NCBI GenBank assembly: GCA_025965275.1
Contig: JAOPXG010000070.1
Location: forward strand, 1-44,489
Source: Nocardioides sp.
GTDB taxonomy: Bacteria; Actinomycetota; Actinomycetes; Propionibacteriales; Nocardioidaceae
Direction: 5' to 3'
Length of the DNA: 44,489 nucleotides
Each line of letters begins with the position of its first letter. Positions within the stretch are counted from its first letter, which is position 1. Both the position numbers and the translations under genes were made by a program. Below, in pieces: positions 7,645 through 14,393 of this stretch. The notes under the pieces are model-generated. The model was not told the origin of the DNA and searched no databases. It was given only the letters and a program-made list of their open reading frames with translations.

Positions 7645-7914
7645 ATGTCCGACACCGCCATCATCGAGATCGCCCTGCGCACCATGGTCGTGGCCCTGAA
7701 GCTCTCGGCCCCGATCCTCGTCACGTCCCTGATCATCGGCTTCGTGGTCTCGCTCTTCCAGTCGCTGACGCAGATCCAGGAGACGACCCTCGCGTTCGTG
7801 CCCAAGGTCGTCGGCGTCGGCGTCGCCCTGCTGCTGTGCGGCAACTGGATGATGCACACGCTGGTGAGCTTCACGAACGACCTCTTCGCGGGCATCCCCG
7901 CCCTGCTCGGCTGA
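7645..7914 (+). CDS. fliQ: Flagellar export gate protein FliQ
   Basis: An 89-residue protein with two hydrophobic hairpin helices (about 16-40 and 52-76), separated by the family loop SLFQSLTQIQETTLAFVPK. Length and motif match FliQ exactly. It packs around the FliP/FliR gate in the inner membrane. It lies nine bases after fliP and nine before fliR. Confidence 0.96.
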   Translation: MSDTAIIEIALRTMVVALKLSAPILVTSLIIGFVVSLFQSLTQIQETTLAFVPKVVGVGVALLLCGNWMMHTLVSFTNDLFAGIPALLG

Positions 7915-7923
7915 GCCGGCCCG

Positions 7924-8685
7924 ATGACGCTGACGGTCTCGGGCGAGCCGCTGGTCGCCTACCTGCTGGCCTCGGTCCGGATCGTGGCCTGGCTCGCGGT
8001 CGTCCCGCCGTTCTCCGGCAGGACCGTGCCGACGATGGCCAAGGTCGTCCTCGGGCTCGGTCTCGCGTTCGCCGCCGTGCCCGACAGCGGCGCGATCCCG
8101 GTCGACACGATCAGCCTGCTGCTCAACTCCGGCACCCAGGTCCTCATCGGGCTCGCGATGGGCTTCATCACGCAGCTGCTGCTCGGCGCCATCGCCGCCG
8201 CCGGCGCGCTGATCGACGTCTTCGGCGGCTTCTCGCTGGCCCAGGGCTTCGACCCGCTGTCGATGAACTCCAACACGGTCTTCGGCAAGTTCCACCAGAT
8301 GCTGGCGACGGTGCTGCTGTTCGTCAGCGGCGGCCACCTGCTGGTGATCGGCGGCCTGCTCCGCACGTTCCACTTCCTGCCCCTCGGCTCGTCGCCCGAC
8401 TGGGGCAGCTTCCCGGACGTGCTGATGACGGCGTTCGGCCTGTTCTTCACGACCGCGGTGCAGATCGCGCTCCCGATGATCGCGGTCCTCTTCATCTCCG
8501 ACCTCGGGCTCGCGCTGCTGACCAAGGTCGCGCCGCAGCTCAACGCGATCAACGTGATGTTCCCGGTCAAGATCGGCCTCACCCTGCTGCTCGTCGGCCT
8601 GTCCTTCCCGGTCCTCCCCCAGGCGGTCGACCGGCTGGTCGACCTCGCCACGCAGGCGATGTCCACGATGTCCGGGGCGGGGTGA
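7924..8685 (+). CDS. fliR: Flagellar export gate protein FliR
   Basis: A 253-residue polytopic protein with about six hydrophobic segments. FliR features are visible: an N-terminal VAWLAVVPPFSGRTVP segment, GLAMGFITQLLLGAIAAAGA with GFSLAQGFDP, and a C-terminal LLTKVAPQLNAINVMFPVKI motif shared with type III secretion SctT proteins. It completes the FliP5-Q4-R1 export gate. It is separated from fliQ by nine bases and from flhB by seven. Confidence 0.95.
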   Translation: MTLTVSGEPLVAYLLASVRIVAWLAVVPPFSGRTVPTMAKVVLGLGLAFAAVPDSGAIPVDTISLLLNSGTQVLIGLAMGFITQLLLGAIAAAGALIDVFGGFSLAQGFDPLSMNSNTVFGKFHQMLATVLLFVSGGHLLVIGGLLRTFHFLPLGSSPDWGSFPDVLMTAFGLFFTTAVQIALPMIAVLFISDLGLALLTKVAPQLNAINVMFPVKIGLTLLLVGLSFPVLPQAVDRLVDLATQAMSTMSGAG

Positions 8686-8692
8686 GCAGCCG

Positions 8693-9847
8693 ATGACCGG
8701 AGAGAAGACCGAGAAGGCGACGCCCAAGCGGCGCAAGGAGAACCGCAAGGAGGGCCAGGTCCCGCGGACCCAGGAGCTCGGGGCCTGGTCGGCCCTGGCG
8801 CTGATGTCGCTGGCGCTCCCGAAGCTGCTCGGCCACGAGCTGCAGTCCCTGCAGGAGCTGATGGCCACCAGCCTGAGCTCCGCTCCGGAGGCCGACCTCG
8901 GACTCGCGATGGACCTGCTCGGCGAGGGGCTCTGGCACGTGCTGCTGTCCCTGGTCGTGCTCGGCTCGGGCGTGGCCGTGATCGGCGTCGCCGGTGCGCT
9001 CGCCCAGGGCGGCTTCTACATCGCGAGCAAGTCGGTCAAGCCCAAGCTCTCCAAGATCAACCCGCTGCCCGGCTTCAAGCGGCTCTTCGGCCCCAAGGTG
9101 CTCTGGGAGGGCGCCAAGATGCTGCTGCGCAGCGGCATCGTCGCCCTGCTCGCCTGGGCCGCCGTGCAGTCGATGATGCCCATGCTCGGCGGGCTGGTGC
9201 CGATGGACGTCGTCCTCCAGGCCGTCGGCGGCCATGCCCTCGCGCTGGTCCGCAACGTCGCGATCGCCGGCGTCGTGCTCGCCGCGGCCGACTACGTCGT
9301 GCAGCGGCACCGGGTCGGCAAGCAGACCAGGATGTCCAAGGACGAGGTCAAGCAGGAGCACAAGCAGTCCGAGGGCGACCCGCAGCTCAAGGGCGCGATC
9401 CGGTCCCGCCAGCTCGCGGCCTCCCGCAACCGGATGATGGCCGACGTCATGACCGCCGACGTCGTGCTCGTGAACCCGACCCACGTCGCCGTGGCGCTGC
9501 GGTACGACGCCGAGCGCGGCGCGCCGCGGGTGGTGGCGCGCGGAGCGGGGGTGATCGCGGCCGCGATCCGGGATCGGGCCGGCGAGGCGCGTGTCCCGCT
9601 GGTGCGCGACGTACCGCTCGCCCGCGCCCTCTACTCGTCGACGACGGTGGGCCAGGAGATCCCGGCCGAGCTGTTCGCGGCGGTCGCCCAGGTGCTCGCC
9701 TACGTCATCAGCCGACGTAGCCGGGGCCAGAGCGGCGGCGAGCACCGGAGCCCGCGCCCCGAGACCGAGCTCCCCGCCGTGCCCGTCGCGGGCCGTCGTC
9801 GGCGCAACCTCTCAGGTCCGGTCCCCGCCGGCCGATCGGGGCCCTGA
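8693..9847 (+). CDS. flhB: Flagellar export switch protein FlhB
   Basis: A 384-residue protein with the canonical FlhB start (EKTEKATPKRRKENRKEGQV), four transmembrane segments, and a cytoplasmic domain with the self-cleaving NPTH motif at residues 261-264. Cleavage between Asn and Pro, with FliK, changes export from hook to filament proteins. The linker before the motif (RVGKQTRMSKDEVKQEHKQS) is typical. The C-terminal 50 residues are Ser/Arg/Pro rich and extend past the usual end; the third motility promoter copy lies within the DNA encoding this tail, which may explain why it is retained. Confidence 0.95.
   Translation: MTGEKTEKATPKRRKENRKEGQVPRTQELGAWSALALMSLALPKLLGHELQSLQELMATSLSSAPEADLGLAMDLLGEGLWHVLLSLVVLGSGVAVIGVAGALAQGGFYIASKSVKPKLSKINPLPGFKRLFGPKVLWEGAKMLLRSGIVALLAWAAVQSMMPMLGGLVPMDVVLQAVGGHALALVRNVAIAGVVLAAADYVVQRHRVGKQTRMSKDEVKQEHKQSEGDPQLKGAIRSRQLAASRNRMMADVMTADVVLVNPTHVAVALRYDAERGAPRVVARGAGVIAAAIRDRAGEARVPLVRDVPLARALYSSTTVGQEIPAELFAAVAQVLAYVISRRSRGQSGGEHRSPRPETELPAVPVAGRRRRNLSGPVPAGRSGP
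9811..9837 (+). promoter_or_regulatory. Motility sigma-factor promoter candidate upstream of flhA, inside the flhB 3' end (copy 3 of 3)
   Basis: CTCAGGT at 9811-9817 and GCCGATC at 9831-9837 have the same 19-base phase as copies 1 and 2. It lies within the last codons of flhB, about 78 bases before the flhA GTG, and would give flhA a short leader with its own ribosome site. Confidence 0.55.
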
Positions 9848-9914
9848 CGCCAGGACGGGGTCGGAACGCGGTGCCAGGGACGGCGCCCACCCCTGCGACC
9901 CCCGGGAGACGTCC

Positions 9915-11960
9915 GTGGACCTCAAGCGACTGAGCCAGCTGGCCGTGCCCGTCGGCGTGGTCGGCATCATCGTGATGCTGGTCGTCCCGCTGCCGGCGAT
10001 GGTGCTCGACCTGCTGATCGCGCTGAACATCACCGGCGCCCTGCTCGTGCTGATGGTCGCGATGTTCGTCCGCCGCCCGCTCGACTTCGCCGCGTTCCCC
10101 GCCGTCATCCTGGTGATGACGCTCTTCCGCCTCGCGCTCAACGTCAGCGCCACCCGGCTCGTCCTCCTCGAAGGGTTCGCCGGCAAGGTGATCGACACGT
10201 TCGGCCACTTCGTCGTCGGTGGCTCGCTGATCGTGGGGCTCATCGTCTTCGCGATCCTGCTCATCATCCAGTTCGTCGTGATCACCAAGGGTGCCGAGCG
10301 GGTGGCCGAGGTCGGCGCCCGGTTCACGCTCGACGCCATGCCCGGCAAGCAGATGGCGATCGACGCCGACCTCAACTCGGGGCTGATCGACGAGGACGAG
10401 GCCCGGCGCCGGCGGGCCGACGTGCACGCGGAGGCCGACTTCTACGGCGCGATGGACGGTGCGTCGAAGTTCGTCAAGGGTGACGCGATCGCGGCCATCA
10501 TCATCACGATGGTCAACCTGGTCGGTGGCTTCGCCGTCGGCGTCGGCCAGATGGGGATGCCGTTCAGCGAGGCGGTGACGACGTACAGCCTCCTGTCCGT
10601 CGGCGACGGGCTCGTCTCCCAGATCCCGGCGCTGCTGCTGTCGGTCGCGACCGGCCTGATCGTGACCCGGGCGACCGGCGACGACGACATGGGCTCCGAC
10701 ATCGTGCGCCAGGTCACCGCCAACAAGGTGCCCCTGCGGATCGCCGGCTTCGCGGCCCTCACGCTGTGCCTGATCCCCGGCCTGCCGAAGATCCCCTTCA
10801 TCATCGCGGGCGGCCTGATGCTGGTGGCGTCGTCGCGGGTCAAGGTCGAGGACGACGCGGCCGACGAGACGGCGACGGCAGCGCTCAGCAGCGCGCCCGA
10901 CACCCCGGAGCTGCTGGCCGCCGAGATCCAGGTCGACCCGCTCGGCCTCGAGCTGTCCGCCGACCTGATCGACCTGGTCGACGCCTCCAGCGGCGGCGAC
11001 CTCCTCGACCGGGTCAAGGCGCTGCGCCGCAAGATCGCCACCGACCTCGGCATCGTCGCGCCCCCGGTGCGCACCCGCGACAACCTGCAGCTGCCGACCC
11101 GCACCTACGCGATCATGCTGTTCGGCATCGAGGTCGCCCGCGGCGAGGCGCCCCCGGGCACGGTGCTCGCGATCGGCGACTACCTCGGGTCGCTGCCGGG
11201 AGAGCCCACCCAGGAGCCGGTCTACGGCCTCGAGGCCAAGTGGATCCCGGCCGAGCTGCGCAGCCAGGCCGAGCTCAGCGGCGCGACCGTGGTCGACCGC
11301 GCCTCGGTCATCACCACGCACCTGGCCGAGGTGATCACCCAGCACGCCGCCCGCCTCCTCGGCCGCGAGGACGTCCGGATGCTCGCCGACGTCGTGAAGC
11401 GCACCCACCCGGTCGTCGTCGAGGAGCTCACCCCGGCCCAGCTCAGCCTGGGCGAGATCCAGCGGGTGCTCCAGACGCTGCTCGACGAGGGCGTGTCCAT
11501 CCGCGACCTGGTCCGCATCTTCGAGGCGCTGTCGCTCCGGGCGTCCAGGACCAAGGAGCTCGACCCGCTCGTCGAGGCGGCGCGGCTGGCGCTCGGGCCG
11601 GCCATCGCCGCGCCGTACCTCGTCGACAAGGCACTGCACGTCATCACGCTCGAGCCCCAGCTCGAGCAGCGGATCCTCGAGTCGCTGCGGCCGTCGGAGT
11701 TCGGGCACTCGATCGCGCTCGACCCGGAGACGAGCCAGGCGCTGATGTCGAACCTGGCGCACGTCGTCACCTCGATCGAGAACCGCAACATCCGCCCGGT
11801 GCTCGTCTGCGCGCCGCAGGTGCGGGCCGCGGTCCGCCGGCTCGTGCACCCGATCGTGCCGCGGCTGTCCGTGCTGTCCTACCAGGAGCTCACCGGCGCC
11901 GAGCAGATCCGGTCCGAGGGCGTGATCGGCGCCGAGCAGCGGATGGCGGTCGGGGCGTGA
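9915..11960 (+). CDS. flhA: Flagellar export protein FlhA (FHIPEP family)
   Basis: A 681-residue protein: eight predicted transmembrane helices in the first 320 residues, then a cytoplasmic ring domain that docks chaperone-substrate complexes. FHIPEP signatures include VILVMTLFRLALNVSATRLV, the cytoplasmic loop FTLDAMPGKQMAIDADLNSG with LIDEDEARRRR, and GDGLVSQIPALLLSVATGLI. GTG 9915 is chosen because the family N-terminus (MDLKRLSQLAVPVGVVG) begins there and GGGAG lies at 9904-9908. The frame is open far upstream through flhB, but that part is not FlhA-like. The 3' end overlaps the next small gene by four bases. Confidence 0.96.
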   Translation: MDLKRLSQLAVPVGVVGIIVMLVVPLPAMVLDLLIALNITGALLVLMVAMFVRRPLDFAAFPAVILVMTLFRLALNVSATRLVLLEGFAGKVIDTFGHFVVGGSLIVGLIVFAILLIIQFVVITKGAERVAEVGARFTLDAMPGKQMAIDADLNSGLIDEDEARRRRADVHAEADFYGAMDGASKFVKGDAIAAIIITMVNLVGGFAVGVGQMGMPFSEAVTTYSLLSVGDGLVSQIPALLLSVATGLIVTRATGDDDMGSDIVRQVTANKVPLRIAGFAALTLCLIPGLPKIPFIIAGGLMLVASSRVKVEDDAADETATAALSSAPDTPELLAAEIQVDPLGLELSADLIDLVDASSGGDLLDRVKALRRKIATDLGIVAPPVRTRDNLQLPTRTYAIMLFGIEVARGEAPPGTVLAIGDYLGSLPGEPTQEPVYGLEAKWIPAELRSQAELSGATVVDRASVITTHLAEVITQHAARLLGREDVRMLADVVKRTHPVVVEELTPAQLSLGEIQRVLQTLLDEGVSIRDLVRIFEALSLRASRTKELDPLVEAARLALGPAIAAPYLVDKALHVITLEPQLEQRILESLRPSEFGHSIALDPETSQALMSNLAHVVTSIENRNIRPVLVCAPQVRAAVRRLVHPIVPRLSVLSYQELTGAEQIRSEGVIGAEQRMAVGA

Positions 11961-12193
11961 ACCCCCTGTCGTGGCCGGTACTGGTCGGGACGCTGCTGGT
12001 CGGGTCACCCGCGCTGTGGGCGTCCCAGGTCGACGGCACGCTGTCGCCGGACGTGGCACTGGTGCGGCTGCTGGTCTGCGCGGTCGGCGTCTGGGTCGCG
12101 GTCTCGCTCGTCGTCGAGCTCGCGGAGAGCGCGAGCCGGTCGAACGTCGTGCCGGAGGAGATCGCGGTGGAGGACCCGCCCGACCTCCCCTGA
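11957..12193 (+). CDS. Small two-helix membrane protein at the end of the flagellar cluster
   Basis: A 78-residue protein starting at GTG 11957, overlapping the flhA stop (GTGA). Two hydrophobic segments at about residues 5-22 (SWPVLVGTLLVGSPALWAS) and 35-55 (VRLLVCAVGVWVAVSLVVEL) are followed by an acidic tail. I do not recognise the family. Coupling to flhA and the same codon bias suggest it is a real gene with an export- or motor-linked membrane role, but function is unknown. Confidence 0.7.
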   Translation: MNPLSWPVLVGTLLVGSPALWASQVDGTLSPDVALVRLLVCAVGVWVAVSLVVELAESASRSNVVPEEIAVEDPPDLP

Positions 12194-12200
12194 CATGCAG

Positions 12201-12269
12201 CGACCCGCAGGCGCTGGCCTCCGGGGAGACCGCTCCGGTGGATGTGAAGACCGGATCGCCTGCGGGTCG
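12201..12269. terminator. 13-bp perfect inverted repeat downstream of the flagellar cluster
   Basis: Bases 12201-12213 and 12257-12269 are exact reverse complements (cgacccgcaggcg and its partner), with a smaller CCGGT/ACCGG stem inside at 12235-12254. It begins eight bases after the last flagellar stop codon. It could terminate the plus-strand operon and, read on the minus strand, close the small transcript starting near 12399. Confidence 0.6.
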
Positions 12270-12334
12270 GGTGACTGCGATGGATTCACCAGCAGCCTTC
12301 GCGGGCGCTTCCACCCGCGATGTTGCTGGGGCTG

Positions 12335-12373
12335 CTAGCGGGCAGCCACCTCACGCATCCAAGAATCGATCAT
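12335..12373 (-). CDS. 12-residue ORF (MIDSWMREVAAR) with a very strong Shine-Dalgarno
   Basis: The minus strand reads AAAGGAGGT at 12392-12384, ten bases before ATG 12373, then twelve codons and TAG. The ribosome site is a near-perfect anti-16S match and the best in the window, which is hard to explain without translation. The peptide has no run of one amino acid that would mark a standard amino-acid attenuator; it contains one Trp. Function unknown: it may be a functional peptide or only serve to let ribosomes remodel the downstream stem. Confidence 0.5.
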   Translation of the reverse strand: MIDSWMREVAAR

Positions 12374-12405
12374 TCTTCGGACCACCTCCTTTCCCGTGTC
12401 CGAAC

Positions 12406-12434
12406 ACGGTATGCCGAGGCGTGGGGGCGTTCAA
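12406..12434 (-). promoter_or_regulatory. Promoter candidate for the small RNA/12-codon ORF
   Basis: On the minus strand TTGAAC (12434-12429) is followed by exactly 17 bases and TACCGT (12411-12406), a good housekeeping -35/-10 pair. It lies in the 77 bases between the ABC transporter stop and the ORF. A 6-bp hairpin with loop CCGA (12394-12409) overlaps the -10 and the predicted start. Confidence 0.5.
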
Positions 12435-12449
12435 GGGGATATCCGCCGG

Positions 12450-14393
12450 TCACTCGATCGCGGCCGCGAACTGCGCGTTGTAGAGCCGGGCGTAGGCGCC
12501 GCCGGACGCCAGCAGCCCGTCGTGGGTGCCCTGCTCGACGATCGCGCCGTCCTCCATCACCAGGATCAGGTCGGCGTCGCGGATCGTGCTGAGCCGGTGG
12601 GCGATCACGAAGCTGGTGCGGTCGGTGCGGAGGGCCGCCATCGCCTTCTGCAGCAGCAGCTCGGTGCGGGTGTCGACCGAGCTCGTCGCCTCGTCGAGGA
12701 TCAGCAGTGCCGGGTCGGTCAGGAACGCCCGCGCGATCGTGACCAGCTGGCGCTCGCCCGCGGAGAGGTTGGAGCCCTCCTCGTCGATCACCGTGTCGTA
12801 GCCCTCGGGCAGCGAGTGCACGAAGCGGTCCACGAACGTCGCCCGCGCGGCCTCGAGGATCTGCTCCTGCGTGGCGTCCGGCCGGCCGTACGCGATGTTG
12901 TCGCGGATCGTGCCCTCGAAGAGCCAGGTGTCCTGGAGGACCATCCCGATCTGGCCACGCAGCGCGGCCCGGGGCATGCCGGTGATGTCGACCCCGTCGA
13001 TCGTGATCCGGCCGCCGTCCAGCTCGTAGAACCGCATCACCAGGTTGACGAGGGTCGTCTTGCCGGCGCCGGTCGGGCCGACGATCGCGACCGTCTGCCC
13101 CGGGCGGGCGACCAGCGACAGGTCGGTGATGAGCGGGCGGTCCGCGTCGTACCGGAAGGACACGTGCTCGAACGCGACCTCGCCCCGCCGTACCGCGGGC
13201 GTGGCCGTCTCGTCGGCGTCCACCGGCTCCTCGTCGGCGTCGAGCAGCTCGAAGACCCGCTCGGCCGAGGCCACCCCCGACTGCAGCAGGTTCGTCATCG
13301 AGGCGACCGTGGTGAGCGGCTGGGTGAACTGGCGCGTGTACTGGATGAAGGCCTGCACCTCGCCCAGCGAGAGCGAGCCGTTGGCGACCCGGAGGGCGCC
13401 GATCACGGCGATCACGACGTAGTTGAGGTTCCCGAGGAACATCATCGCCGGCATGATCAGCCCGCTGACGAACTGCGCGCCGAAGCTGACCTCGTAGAGC
13501 TCGTCGTTCTCCTCGGCGAAGGCCTGCTCGACCTCGGCCTGGCGGCCGAAGACCTTGACCAGGGCGTGGCCGGAGTAGGCCTCCTCGATCTGCGCGTTGA
13601 GCTTGCCCGTACGACGCCACTGCGCGACGAACTGGCCCTGCGAGCGCTTCATGATCTGGCTCGTGACGAGCAGCGAGATGGGCACCGACACCAGCGCGAC
13701 CAGGGCCAGCAGCGGCGAGATCCAGAACATCATCGCGAGCACCGCGACCACGGTCATCACCGAGGTGAGCAGCTGGCTCATCGTCTGCTGGAGGGTCTGG
13801 CTGACGTTGTCGATGTCGTTGGTGACCCGGCTCAGCAGCTCACCGCGCGGCGACCGGTCGAAGTAGCCGAGCGGCAGCCGGTTGATCTTCTCCTCGACGT
13901 CGTCGCGCATCCGCCGGACGGTGTTCTGCACGACGGTGTTGAGGATGAAGCCCTGCAGCCAGGCCAGCAGCGACGCGGCGGCGTAGATCGCGAGCACGAT
14001 GAGCAGCACGTGGCCGACGGCGCCGAAGTCAACGCCCTGTCCGGGCACGACGCCGCGACCCTGGACCGCGTCGGGCAGCGCGGAGTCGGGTGTGCCCGGC
14101 GGGAACTTGCGGCCGATGAAGCCGTCGAACACCAGGTCGGTCGCGTGCCCGAGGATCCGCGGGCCGACCGACATCAGCGCGACGCTGACGACGCCGAGGA
14201 CGACGACCGCGACGGCCCGGACGCGTTCCGGGCGCATCCGGGCGACCAGCCGCTTCCCGGACGGGACGAACGTCATCGCCTTCTGACCGACCATGCCGCC
14301 GCCCAGCGGGCCGCGCCCGGGACCGCCCTGGGGCGCCTCGATCCGCTCGGTGGCCGCGAACTCCTGTTTCTTCGGCGCCGGGGTGGTCGTCAT
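12450..14393 (-). CDS. Heterodimeric ABC exporter subunit with intact catalytic glutamate
   Basis: A 647-residue fused membrane and ATPase protein. About 75 Gly/Pro-rich residues precede six transmembrane helices (to about residue 370) and a nucleotide-binding domain: Walker A GPTGAGKTT near 438, a variant signature LSAGERQ near 542, Walker B with intact glutamate (LLILDEATSSVD) near 563, and H-loop IAHRLSTI. The canonical Walker B/H-loop with an altered signature is the complement of its partner at 14390-16129, so the two probably form one asymmetric exporter of drugs or lipids. Its ATG overlaps the partner's stop by four bases. Confidence 0.9.
   Translation of the reverse strand: MTTTPAPKKQEFAATERIEAPQGGPGRGPLGGGMVGQKAMTFVPSGKRLVARMRPERVRAVAVVVLGVVSVALMSVGPRILGHATDLVFDGFIGRKFPPGTPDSALPDAVQGRGVVPGQGVDFGAVGHVLLIVLAIYAAASLLAWLQGFILNTVVQNTVRRMRDDVEEKINRLPLGYFDRSPRGELLSRVTNDIDNVSQTLQQTMSQLLTSVMTVVAVLAMMFWISPLLALVALVSVPISLLVTSQIMKRSQGQFVAQWRRTGKLNAQIEEAYSGHALVKVFGRQAEVEQAFAEENDELYEVSFGAQFVSGLIMPAMMFLGNLNYVVIAVIGALRVANGSLSLGEVQAFIQYTRQFTQPLTTVASMTNLLQSGVASAERVFELLDADEEPVDADETATPAVRRGEVAFEHVSFRYDADRPLITDLSLVARPGQTVAIVGPTGAGKTTLVNLVMRFYELDGGRITIDGVDITGMPRAALRGQIGMVLQDTWLFEGTIRDNIAYGRPDATQEQILEAARATFVDRFVHSLPEGYDTVIDEEGSNLSAGERQLVTIARAFLTDPALLILDEATSSVDTRTELLLQKAMAALRTDRTSFVIAHRLSTIRDADLILVMEDGAIVEQGTHDGLLASGGAYARLYNAQFAAAIE

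Larger units (their letters stand above)
12201..12400 (-). ncRNA. Candidate structured small RNA carrying a 12-codon ORF
   Basis: On the minus strand a promoter (12406-12434) is followed by a strong ribosome site, the short ORF at 12335-12373, a compound stem (12330-12336 with 12291-12297, enclosing 12314-12319 with 12300-12305), and the large stem at 12201-12269. The UAG of the ORF lies at the base of the first stem, so translation could open it. No minus-strand gene follows (the flagellar genes run the other way), so this is a stand-alone transcript rather than an ordinary attenuator. I do not recognise it as a known RNA family. Confidence 0.45.

Noticed and set aside
9708..12314. 868-codon open frame on the minus strand
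   Set aside because: It is antisense to flhA and the flhB tail, is dominated by Arg/Asp/Gly/His as expected for a GC-rich shadow frame, and shows no domain.
12361..12377. AAGAAT/ATTCTT inverted repeat as an insertion-sequence end
   Set aside because: Only 6-bp arms, no partner repeat, no transposase; it overlaps the 12-codon ORF start and is better seen as part of that RNA.
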